A DNA stretch of 9,299 bases from Campylobacter sp. (lineage in GTDB: Bacteria > Campylobacterota > Campylobacteria > Campylobacterales > Campylobacteraceae), in assembly GCA_017506845.1 (NCBI GenBank), contig JAFVMP010000080.1:1-9299 (forward strand). Direction: 5' to 3'. This document shows, one piece after another, positions 1 to 6,699 of the stretch. The stretch's first letter is position 1; every line of letters begins with the position of its first letter. The translations under genes and the position numbers were made by a program. The notes under the pieces were generated by a model, which saw only the letters and a program-made list of their open reading frames with translations, did no database searches and was not told the DNA's origin.

Positions 1-48
1 AACGATCCAATCACGTTTTACTTCATTTGGCTTTGTTATATTTGTCAT
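1..48 (-). CDS. rplM: 50S ribosomal protein L13, N-terminal fragment (continues beyond the window)
   Basis: The first 16 codons are open up to the window edge and read MTNITKPNEVKRDWIV. This matches the start of bacterial L13, where a KPxxVKRxW(Y/I)V segment precedes the conserved core (E. coli L13 has AKPETVKRDWYVV). L13 is an early-assembling large-subunit protein and is normally followed by rpsI (S9), which would lie outside the window. The ATG at 48-46 has an AAGG ribosome-binding site at 59-56 with a 7-base spacer. The gene lies 88 bases downstream of addA on the same strand and probably has its own promoter. Only the N-terminus is visible, but the match is distinctive. From memory, C. 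jejuni also has rplM directly after addA. Confidence 0.88.
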   Translation of the reverse strand, partial: MTNITKPNEVKRDWIV

Positions 49-86
49 AATCTTGCCTTTTATCTATATTAATTTTAAGAGTTGGA

Positions 87-92
87 ATTATA
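87..92 (-). promoter_or_regulatory. Putative -10 box of the rplM promoter
   Basis: On the minus strand a perfect TATAAT lies at 92-87, about 40 bases before the rplM ATG, in the only intergenic gap of note. No good TTGACA -35 box sits at the right distance. That is normal for Campylobacter sigma-70 promoters, which rely on the -10 box and T-rich upstream DNA. Transcription would start near position 80, giving a leader of about 30 bases. The rest of the gap (49-136) holds no ORF and no clear terminator. This is an inference from one motif in AT-rich DNA. Confidence 0.45.
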
Positions 93-136
93 GCGAGATT
101 AGCTTAAATAAAGCTGAATTTAAGTAAAATTTTATA

Positions 137-2893
137 TTAGATATCTTGTATTTGAATTTCATCATTTAATATATAAATAATACTCGCTTTTACGTTTTTT
201 TGTGGGTAAATTTTAGATAAAATTTTAGCATATTCACATACTTGAATTCTATGATTTTCCCAGCCATTTAATGAACTTTTATAATCAATTATATGAGCCT
301 CACTCTCATTCATACAAAGCAAATCAATACGCCTTAGCACTCCATCAAAACCGATATCTTGCTCTTTGTACAATTTTTTATTAGCAATAATTTTATTAAA
401 TTTAGCGCTATCTAAAAGTCTATCAACCCGCTTTATAATATCTTTTAAGCTTTTATCGTTTAATGAGCTTCCAAATTTATTATATAAGCGATTTTTAGCA
501 ATATCTTTTGAGTTAGCATCTATAAAATTAAAACTCTCTAAATAATAGTGTAATGCCTTGCCAAAGTAGATTGCGTCTAAATTTAATTCATCTTGAGTAT
601 CTTTACTATTATCAATCTCTTGACGACCGACAATCACAAACGGCTCTAACTCTATCATATCAGACTTAGATGCTATTTCCTTGATGCTTGGCTGAATACT
701 TCCCATCTGACACTCTTGTAAGCTTACATATTCTATATTTTTATCACTACATTGATAAGGGGTAAAATATGATATATTATTGCCGTTTGGCTGTGCTACA
801 GCTAAAATAATTAGGCTGTGTTTAGCACGAGTGAGTGCGACATAAATTTTATTTATAGTTTCATCTTTATCTAGGGATTTTTGGCGATTTTTTAGATTTA
901 TAAATTCCTCATCACCTAAATATTCAAGAGTGTTGTTATTTAGTTTGATATCCCAACTATTTGAGCTTAGATTATACTCTATTAAAAATTTATCCTGGTT
1001 TGGATTTGGCCTCCCTAAATAATCTACAACGATCACATGATCAAACTGCAGCCCTTTACTCTTATGTACTGTCATTATATTTATACCATTTTGGCTACTT
1101 TTAGCGCTTTTGGCTTTTTCATGATCAATATTACAAACAAAATCATATATATCGCTATAACTAGCACTAATCTCATAAAGTTTAAGCATATCAATATCAT
1201 AAGGATTAATCTCTAGATATTTAGCAATAAATTTAAGAGTCTGTGCTACGCTAGTGTTAGTTTTTAATTCTAAACGACTCTTTTTACTCTTGATAATCTC
1301 TTGAGTGGTTAAAGCATAAATTTCATCACCAAAAATACAATATTTTGCAAACTCTACCACTGCTGCGACATTTGCACTTTTGATTAAAAGATTTATAATC
1401 TGTGTAGATACAGCAACCCCATTAAACTCTAAAAAATTCTTTATATTATCTATATCCTTATTTTTCCAGCATAAAATCGCTATATCTTCGTGTGCTACTC
1501 CAGCTTGAGTAAGCTCGTTTATGTTGTTTAAGATCTGTTCTAAATGCTTTTCTTTTTCAAATTTAACTACTTTTACATAACCCTCATTTTTACTATTTGG
1601 AATTTGATCTATGTAGTTTGTATATTTTGATTTAAAAAGATTATTTACATACTCTACAACTAGCTTATCACTGCGGTAGTTTTTATCTAAACTCTGGCTT
1701 TTAATCTGACTAAAATTATCTCTAAGTTTATTAAAAAGCTCTTTTTGCCCACCACGAAATCTATAAATACTTTGCTTAGTATCACCTACATAAAAGAAAC
1801 TACCAAGCCCGCTTTGCCCTACACCTGCTACGCTTTCAGCAATTAATGGTTCTAAAATCTCATACTGTTTTATACTAGTATCTTGAAATTCATCAATTAA
1901 AATATGCCTAATTTTTGCATCTAAGCGAAAATATAACATATCTATATCTTGGCTATTTTTATTAGTTAATAGCTCATTTACCCAGTTTGTAATATCATCA
2001 AAACTTAGACTATTTTCACGGTTATTTACATTGGCAATTGCCTTTTTATACAGCTTTACAAATTTTGAAATTTGAGATATTTCATACTTTTCAAGAGCTA
2101 AATAGTACTCTTTTAAAGCTTGTATAAACTCATCTCTAGCACTTACAAACTCAAGATTATCTCGTACCTTATCAAAATATTTTTTTGTATATTCTTTTAC
2201 TATTGGCTTTGTTACTATTTTTTCTAGTGTTAAACTTTTATCAAAATTCTTATTATAATTTGTATTGCTATGAAGTCTAAGAGCAATATCGCACAATTGA
2301 TAATATTTTTGTAGTGCATTTTTAGGCGATGGAACAGTGGCATTAAATTGTGATAATTTACTTTGACTAAGGGATTTAAGCTTATTAAAAAAATCTGACT
2401 CTGTATTATTAGTATCATATAGATACTGTGCCACATCTTTTACCATAGAATTTGCTATGATTAATTTGTTAAATTCATTATTTATTAACTCACTATTATC
2501 TTCTACGGAGCTAAAATCTGGCATTAGACCCAAATTTAGACTAAACTGCCGTAAAATCGTTCCAAAAAACGAATCAAATGTAGAAATTTTTAACTCACTA
2601 GCTAAAAATCTACCCATCATCTCATCACGAATAGCCAAAACCTCTTTAGCGTCCATTTCTAAAAGCTCACAAAGTGCCTCTAGTTCTCCTTTTTGTTCAT
2701 CTTTATGCAAATTACAAAAAGTTGTCGTAATCCTTTGGAGCATTTCGCTAGCAGCTTTATTTGTAAATGTTAGGGCTAGAATTTTATTTGGATGATTACC
2801 ACGCAAAAGCAAGGCAATATAACGCACTGATAGTGCAAATGTTTTACCACTTCCTGCGCTTGCTTCTAGGCATAAATAGTTCTCAAAACTCAC
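137..2893 (-). CDS. addA: AddA: ATP-dependent helicase-nuclease subunit (UvrD/RecB family)
   Basis: AddA is the motor and one nuclease of the AddAB complex, which unwinds and resects double-strand breaks and loads RecA. With the GTG start (918 aa), superfamily 1 helicase motifs are in order: Walker A ASAGSGKT (11-18), Walker B LIDEFQDT (332-339), GDTKQSIYRFRGG (370-382), TVHKSKG (608-614) and YVALTRAK (684-691). The C-terminus is a RecB-type PD-(D/E)XK nuclease with GKALH (His782), RRID (Asp857), IDYKS (Asp870, Lys872) and a QxxxY motif (Gln884, Tyr888). All expected catalytic residues are present. It is shorter than B. subtilis AddA (about 1,230 aa). The GTG at 2893-2891 is preferred because it has a GGAG site 5 bases upstream and forms a GTGA overlap with the addB stop. 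A longer form from ATG 2932 (13 extra residues) has no recognisable ribosome-binding site. Stop is TAA at 137. Last gene of the run; function firm, start fairly firm. Confidence 0.93.
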   Translation of the reverse strand: MSFENYLCLEASAGSGKTFALSVRYIALLLRGNHPNKILALTFTNKAASEMLQRITTTFCNLHKDEQKGELEALCELLEMDAKEVLAIRDEMMGRFLASELKISTFDSFFGTILRQFSLNLGLMPDFSSVEDNSELINNEFNKLIIANSMVKDVAQYLYDTNNTESDFFNKLKSLSQSKLSQFNATVPSPKNALQKYYQLCDIALRLHSNTNYNKNFDKSLTLEKIVTKPIVKEYTKKYFDKVRDNLEFVSARDEFIQALKEYYLALEKYEISQISKFVKLYKKAIANVNNRENSLSFDDITNWVNELLTNKNSQDIDMLYFRLDAKIRHILIDEFQDTSIKQYEILEPLIAESVAGVGQSGLGSFFYVGDTKQSIYRFRGGQKELFNKLRDNFSQIKSQSLDKNYRSDKLVVEYVNNLFKSKYTNYIDQIPNSKNEGYVKVVKFEKEKHLEQILNNINELTQAGVAHEDIAILCWKNKDIDNIKNFLEFNGVAVSTQIINLLIKSANVAAVVEFAKYCIFGDEIYALTTQEIIKSKKSRLELKTNTSVAQTLKFIAKYLEINPYDIDMLKLYEISASYSDIYDFVCNIDHEKAKSAKSSQNGINIMTVHKSKGLQFDHVIVVDYLGRPNPNQDKFLIEYNLSSNSWDIKLNNNTLEYLGDEEFINLKNRQKSLDKDETINKIYVALTRAKHSLIILAVAQPNGNNISYFTPYQCSDKNIEYVSLQECQMGSIQPSIKEIASKSDMIELEPFVIVGRQEIDNSKDTQDELNLDAIYFGKALHYYLESFNFIDANSKDIAKNRLYNKFGSSLNDKSLKDIIKRVDRLLDSAKFNKIIANKKLYKEQDIGFDGVLRRIDLLCMNESEAHIIDYKSSLNGWENHRIQVCEYAKILSKIYPQKNVKASIIYILNDEIQIQDI

Positions 2894-5250
2894 CTTAACT
2901 CCATTAAACACAGCGTTTGATATGGGCACCATTGGCTACAATTTTTTGTATCTTGATTAAAGCAAATTTGACTACCGCTTAACTCTTTTAGCTCATTTAA
3001 AATCTGACTTAACTCATCTATTTTTTTATTACTTGATTCAAATTTATTATCTTTTAATGAATAAAAATAACCCTTAGCTTCTTGATGAAACTCAGCTAAA
3101 TAGAGTATCTCATAAAATGCTAGCTGGAATGATTGTGTATCCAAATTGCCACTTTTATAATCAATTAGCCAAATTTCATCACCATTTATATCAACCCTAT
3201 CTATTTTTCCCTCAATCGGCAAGCCATTAAATTCGCTCCGTATTTTTAACTCACACTTCCAAACACTAAAGCCTTTTTGAAAATGCAAGTTTTGCTCTTT
3301 TTCAAATTTACTAAGTCTAATCTTAAATAGCTCATTTTTTAATACTAACTGAGTATCTTCATAGTTAGTATAAATTTGCAAAAACTCATCTTTATTAAAT
3401 TTATATGGTGAATTTTCAAAATATTTTTGTAATGCCTCATGCAAATTTGCACCAAATTCAAGATTATCTTCATTAAAAAATTTAGGCTTACCTACATTTT
3501 TGATATATTGATAATAATAGCGTCTTGGACATTTTATAAATGTATCAAGGCGACTAAATGAGATTGGATACTCAAAGAAATTATGAACTTCTATAATCTC
3601 TTTTGGGGTAGTATTTACATCTACTCCACCGATATTTAAAGCATTTTCATAAGAAATTTGTGATGTGTTTATTAAATTTTGTTCACTAAAATCCTTAATA
3701 AATCTAGATAAAATCTGCTCTTCATTTTCAGTATAACAAATAGAGACTGCTTTTGCTCTATTTATTAAACTTTCATAATAAAATCTTTGGAGATTTTCCC
3801 TATCTGCATGACTAATCAAGCCAGCATTTTTTCTTACTATTGAGCTTAAAAACATCTCTTTTTGGCTTCTTTTTGGGACAAATGAGTCGTTAAAATCCAC
3901 TATCACAACACCATCATAAACTCTAGAACGACTTTCTAAAACACCCATTACAGTAACTAATCCACCGCCAGTCATACTCTCTTTTTTGTTGGCAAAATTT
4001 AACAAAAATAGCTCAAGAAGTTCACTAAATTTAAGTTCAATCTCTCTTAAAAGATTTTTAATATTAAAAAGCTCAGTTTCTATAAACTCAGCAATTTCAG
4101 TGCTTTTTTTGATATCACTTAGTAGCAACTTCACAACGCTCTCAAAGCTTTCAAAACTCACTTTTGAATAAAATATTTCTTTAATATGATTATAAATTTG
4201 GGTTGATAAATTAAAGCTATTTAGCGTAGCAAGTATTTGATTTGGACTTGGTGTCTCTTTTATATAATTTGGGTTAAATTTATAATCAAGCTCTTGAATA
4301 ATAGCTTCTTTTAAAGAGTGTAAAAATATACAAATTGGATCATTGCGTAGGCTTTTACCCATAGCATAATTTAACATATTATTTTCATCTAGATTTTGCA
4401 ACACCTCCGCAAAACTCTCATCAGGTAAAATTACAGCGATATTTTGCGGATTAATTCCGCTTCTAACCATCTTAGAAATCTCATCAAAAACAAAAGCCGC
4501 TTGTAAACTACGCATCCAAAAACCCTTAAGATTTATAACGGGTGCTTTTTTTAACTGAGTTTTATTTTCTATACTTTTAGTGCTTAAATTTATCTCATAA
4601 TTATAACCAATTTCTAGATTTAAACTAGTAAATTTAACAATCTCATTAATAGTTTTTTGGTTAAATTTACTACAATCTACACTTAAAATCAGCTGAGTTT
4701 GCTTAGCGATTTTGGTTAAAATCTCCCACTCTAATGAGGTTAAAATCCCATCAAGCCTAAACTCAATCCTATCAAAATTGCTAATAAAATTCGAGTTTAT
4801 TTCATAACATTCACTAAGTGTAATATCATCGTATATATTTGATGAATTTAGACTATCTTTATAAATTTTCCCTAAATTATCTAAAATTGTTAAATGTTCA
4901 TCATAGCTAGCATAAGTATCAGCACTACTTAAATTAGCCACGGTACACTTTTCTCGGCTAAGTTCCTTAAAAAATGAGAATAAATAGTGCGAATTTTTAA
5001 GAAAAATTAGAAATTCATTTTTTATATTTAAAATTTTGGAGATATTCTCTACTCTAGCTACAGCATTACGCATATGCAGCAAGCACTCAGTATCGCTAGC
5101 ACGGCGTTTATTTGGCACATATGTAGCCTCTTCAAAAAACTCAGCCGTACTAATAGCCTTTGGTAGAAGCGAATTTAAACTTAGCTTACTAGAATAAAAA
5201 TCTCGCACATTCCTAGATGAACTAAGGACAAAAAGCGTTTTATTTAGCAT
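2890..5250 (-). CDS. addB: AddB: second helicase-nuclease subunit with PD-(D/E)XK nuclease and iron-sulfur cysteines
   Basis: AddB partners AddA in double-strand-break processing, and its nuclease cuts the other strand. Seen in the 786-aa product: an AddB/RexB helicase-like segment at about 431-459 (MGVLESRSRVYDGVVIVDFN, then a conserved FVP); a C-terminal nuclease with FIKCPRRYYY (571-580), His604, GKIDRVD (Asp684), IDYKSG (Asp697, Lys699) and QxxxY (Gln709, Tyr713); then a cysteine cluster Cys771-x3-Cys775-x5-Cys781. Cys574 plus this cluster fits the 4Fe-4S staple known from AddB and Cas4-type nucleases, although the first spacing is x3 rather than the usual x2, and Cys763 is an extra candidate. 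The N-terminus (VLSSSRNVRDFY) has no Walker A, unlike B. subtilis AddB, so ATP-driven motion should rest on AddA. The protein is also much shorter than B. subtilis AddB (about 1,160 aa). The ATG lies inside the end of the ccoH-like gene (11-base overlap) with only a weak AAGTAGA site, so its translation is probably coupled. Confidence 0.92.
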   Translation of the reverse strand: MLNKTLFVLSSSRNVRDFYSSKLSLNSLLPKAISTAEFFEEATYVPNKRRASDTECLLHMRNAVARVENISKILNIKNEFLIFLKNSHYLFSFFKELSREKCTVANLSSADTYASYDEHLTILDNLGKIYKDSLNSSNIYDDITLSECYEINSNFISNFDRIEFRLDGILTSLEWEILTKIAKQTQLILSVDCSKFNQKTINEIVKFTSLNLEIGYNYEINLSTKSIENKTQLKKAPVINLKGFWMRSLQAAFVFDEISKMVRSGINPQNIAVILPDESFAEVLQNLDENNMLNYAMGKSLRNDPICIFLHSLKEAIIQELDYKFNPNYIKETPSPNQILATLNSFNLSTQIYNHIKEIFYSKVSFESFESVVKLLLSDIKKSTEIAEFIETELFNIKNLLREIELKFSELLELFLLNFANKKESMTGGGLVTVMGVLESRSRVYDGVVIVDFNDSFVPKRSQKEMFLSSIVRKNAGLISHADRENLQRFYYESLINRAKAVSICYTENEEQILSRFIKDFSEQNLINTSQISYENALNIGGVDVNTTPKEIIEVHNFFEYPISFSRLDTFIKCPRRYYYQYIKNVGKPKFFNEDNLEFGANLHEALQKYFENSPYKFNKDEFLQIYTNYEDTQLVLKNELFKIRLSKFEKEQNLHFQKGFSVWKCELKIRSEFNGLPIEGKIDRVDINGDEIWLIDYKSGNLDTQSFQLAFYEILYLAEFHQEAKGYFYSLKDNKFESSNKKIDELSQILNELKELSGSQICFNQDTKNCSQWCPYQTLCLMELR
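2899..2902 (-). promoter_or_regulatory. Ribosome-binding site supporting a GTG start for addA
   Basis: On the minus strand GGAG lies at 2902-2899, inside the last codons of addB, five bases before the GTG at 2893-2891. That GTG overlaps the addB TGA (2892-2890) as GTGA, the classic layout for coupled translation. It decides against the upstream ATG at 2932. Confidence 0.65.
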
Positions 5251-5773
5251 ATAATTCTACTTGATAAAATCCAGTTTTATTCTCATCAACTATAATCTTG
5301 GCTTTAATTTGCCATCTACCTGCTTTAGTTAAATTTAGATCGCTGATAGTCAACTTGCCGTTAATATTTTGACCATTTAATTCTCTATCAAACTCACTAC
5401 TATCTGGACGAGTTAGCAATATTTTAGAGCTATATTTAGTAGCATTTGTATCAAATTTGATATTAAAGTTTTGATTTAATGGGACTATTGTAGCAGTTTT
5501 ACCTTTGCGAAGTTTTTGAATTTCATTTGGTACAACTACGCCATTTTGCTCAATTTGCGGTGTAGTATCAAAGCTAAATTCACGATTAAAATTTGCCTGA
5601 GCTGCTTGAATTTCATTAAAATTATTATCTACATTTTGGTATTTATTAAAATAATAATCATCCATATAAACAGGATAATCAAGTGAATAATATATAGTGT
5701 AAGCACATGAACATACTATGGCAAAAATGGAGATTACAATCCCATATGGCCAAAATGTTTTACGATTTTGCAT
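5240..5773 (-). CDS. ccoH: FixH/CcoH-like membrane protein, probable cbb3 oxidase assembly factor
   Basis: This 177-aa protein has one N-terminal transmembrane helix (about 9-30), followed by YPVYMDDYYFNKYQN (about 33-47) and a periplasmic beta-rich domain (about 90-177). A DDYY segment just after a single helix is the hallmark of the FixH/CcoH family, whose members help assemble or stabilise cbb3 oxidase. The C-terminal part (KILLTRPD, then AGRWQIKAKI) resembles the FixH immunoglobulin-like fold. Position four genes after ccoP supports the role. In many proteobacteria this gene sits in ccoGHIS; here it is with the structural genes and G, I and S are not visible. VCSC at 20-23 could be read as a poor lipobox, so a lipoprotein is the alternative. 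The start has an AAGG site 6 bases upstream, and the previous gene's stop is 2 bases away. Family assignment is from motifs, not from an alignment. Confidence 0.72.
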   Translation of the reverse strand: MQNRKTFWPYGIVISIFAIVCSCAYTIYYSLDYPVYMDDYYFNKYQNVDNNFNEIQAAQANFNREFSFDTTPQIEQNGVVVPNEIQKLRKGKTATIVPLNQNFNIKFDTNATKYSSKILLTRPDSSEFDRELNGQNINGKLTISDLNLTKAGRWQIKAKIIVDENKTGFYQVELYAK

Positions 5774-5775
5774 TA

Positions 5776-6378
5776 TTAACCTTTATTAAATTTACGAAAA
5801 ATTAAAACAATAATCACAAGAATAATTGAACCATATATTAAGTATCTAAAGATATTTATAGTATCTCTATTTTGTGAGCCTATTGAATTTTCTAAAATAA
5901 TATTTTTGCTAGCTGCTATTTGATCGGCTATATCAGCATAACCATTTAGCATAGAGGAATTATAGATATCTTTACCTTTATTTTGTGTTAATAGAGGAAT
6001 TATTGAACCAGTTTGTGGAAATGGGCTTAATACTGCCTCTTTATCAAAAAGCATTAAAGCATCATTTGAAGCAAATATATCAAGCTGACCAGCCTTGCTA
6101 GAAAAATCCTTAGGAATAATAGCTAAAACAACATATGGCGCTTGAAGTGTTTTGATATGAGAACTAGCTATATCTTTTAGATTTATCCCTTTTATATTCT
6201 CTGCGGTTAATAGATCTAGACTAACTCCAGTTTTGCTCTTAAGTTCTTTACCGATTGAATTTAGCTTGATCTCCACAGCCTCACTGATAATATTAGCATT
6301 ATCAATTACAGCCCCATACGCACATATATTAAGCAAAGCGGCAATAAAGCCGCTTTTAAGAATATTAAATACTCTCAT
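5776..6378 (-). CDS. Exported TPM-like protein with C-terminal membrane anchor, function unknown
   Basis: The 200-aa product starts with a signal-peptide-like segment (1-22: basic MRVFNILKSG, hydrophobic core, AYGA). The next residues, VIDNANIISEAVEIKLNSIG (24-43), resemble the opening of TPM domains (vxDxAxxLs...e..l...l). Then come a tTGVSLDLLTAENIKG-type strand and PYVVLAIIPKD (81-91). A transmembrane helix at about 177-194 with the basic tail RKFNKG closes the protein, so the domain should face the periplasm while anchored at its C-terminus. TPM proteins have varied and often unclear roles, including photosystem II repair in chloroplasts. Operon position suggests a part in oxidase biogenesis or quality control, which is inference only. 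No catalytic motif is evident. The ATG overlaps the TGA of the 33-aa ORF upstream (ATGA), and there is no strong ribosome-binding site of its own, so translation is probably coupled. Confidence 0.7.
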   Translation of the reverse strand: MRVFNILKSGFIAALLNICAYGAVIDNANIISEAVEIKLNSIGKELKSKTGVSLDLLTAENIKGINLKDIASSHIKTLQAPYVVLAIIPKDFSSKAGQLDIFASNDALMLFDKEAVLSPFPQTGSIIPLLTQNKGKDIYNSSMLNGYADIADQIAASKNIILENSIGSQNRDTINIFRYLIYGSIILVIIVLIFRKFNKG

Positions 6379-6476
6379 CCGATGAAAAGACTATTTGGTG
6401 TAAGCACTGACCAAGCAGTTATAGCCGCAGCAATCACAAGTCCAATTACAATCAATGATTCTAATACATTAGACAT
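6375..6476 (-). CDS. 33-aa single-helix membrane microprotein in the cco operon
   Basis: This short ORF runs from ATG 6476-6474 to TGA 6377-6375 and encodes 33 residues: MSNVLES, then a hydrophobic stretch LIVIGLVIAAAITAWSVL (8-25), then TPNSLFIG. It would be a single-span membrane peptide with short polar ends. Three things argue that it is real: a strong AAGGAG site (6488-6483) exactly 6 bases before the ATG, placed within the last codons of the preceding gene; a 4-base ATGA overlap with the TPM-like gene downstream; and exact filling of an otherwise unexplained gap of about 100 bases in a tightly packed operon. The size resembles small oxidase-associated subunits such as CydX or CcoM, but no sequence match is claimed. 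I do not recognise a named family. It could stabilise or modulate cbb3 oxidase. Confidence 0.72.
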   Translation of the reverse strand: MSNVLESLIVIGLVIAAAITAWSVLTPNSLFIG

Positions 6477-6479
6477 ATT

Positions 6480-6698
6480 CTACTCCTTAATTACCATAAC
6501 TTCAGCAGCTTTTTCAACACTACTTTTCATCTCTACAGATGTAGGATCTACTAATTTATATGGTTTTTGCATTACATCTTGCTGAGCCACTATACCTAAA
6601 TATGTTAGCACAACTAATATAGATAGCAAAAGAACAGTAGCAATCAGCATACCAGTAACTCCGCTTAATGCAAATACAGATCTATTTGTGTTTTCCAT
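6480..6698 (-). CDS. Small DUF4006-type membrane protein of the cbb3 operon
   Basis: The 72-aa product has a short polar N-terminus (MENTNRSVFALSG), one transmembrane helix (about 14-36, MLIATVLLLSILVVLTYLG) and a polar tail with KPYKLVDPTSVEMKSS (45-60). Length, topology and position directly after ccoP match the DUF4006 family, which I know as small proteins of unknown function next to cbb3 genes in Campylobacterota. This is recalled, not searched. The tail after the helix would probably be periplasmic, but there is little charge bias to decide. Translation starts at ATG 6698 with AAGGAG six bases upstream, and the ccoP stop is one base away. It may be an extra subunit or assembly partner of the oxidase. 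Confidence 0.75.
   Translation of the reverse strand: MENTNRSVFALSGVTGMLIATVLLLSILVVLTYLGIVAQQDVMQKPYKLVDPTSVEMKSSVEKAAEVMVIKE
6483..6488 (-). promoter_or_regulatory. Ribosome-binding site of the 33-aa ORF
   Basis: AAGGAG on the minus strand at 6488-6483, six bases before ATG 6476-6474. It overlaps the final Lys-Glu codons of the DUF4006-type gene. This near-perfect Shine-Dalgarno is the main evidence that the 33-aa ORF is translated. Confidence 0.7.
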
Positions 6699-6699
6699 A

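Noticed and set aside
101..115. AGCTT-AAATA-AAGCT hairpin as an intrinsic terminator for addA
   Set aside because: Only a five-pair, AT-rich stem with no following U-tract on the minus-strand transcript.
2230..2436. 68-aa open frame on the minus strand inside addA
   Set aside because: It lies in another frame of addA, has no ribosome-binding site, and the addA frame there is intact and part of a full-length helicase.
2457..2795. 112-aa plus-strand open frame
   Set aside because: Antisense to the conserved N-terminal helicase region of addA; Ser/Leu-rich as expected of an antisense shadow, and no recognisable family.
2170..4110. Runs of seven T in addA and addB as phase-variable tracts
   Set aside because: Short A/T runs are expected in such AT-rich genes; the long poly-G/C tracts that drive phase variation in Campylobacter are absent.
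3986..4171. 61-aa plus-strand open frame
   Set aside because: Antisense to addB, low complexity (Ser/Leu), no supporting start signal.
6382..6585. 67-aa plus-strand open frame
   Set aside because: Antisense to the 33-aa ORF and the DUF4006-type gene, both of which have strong ribosome-binding sites and operon fit.
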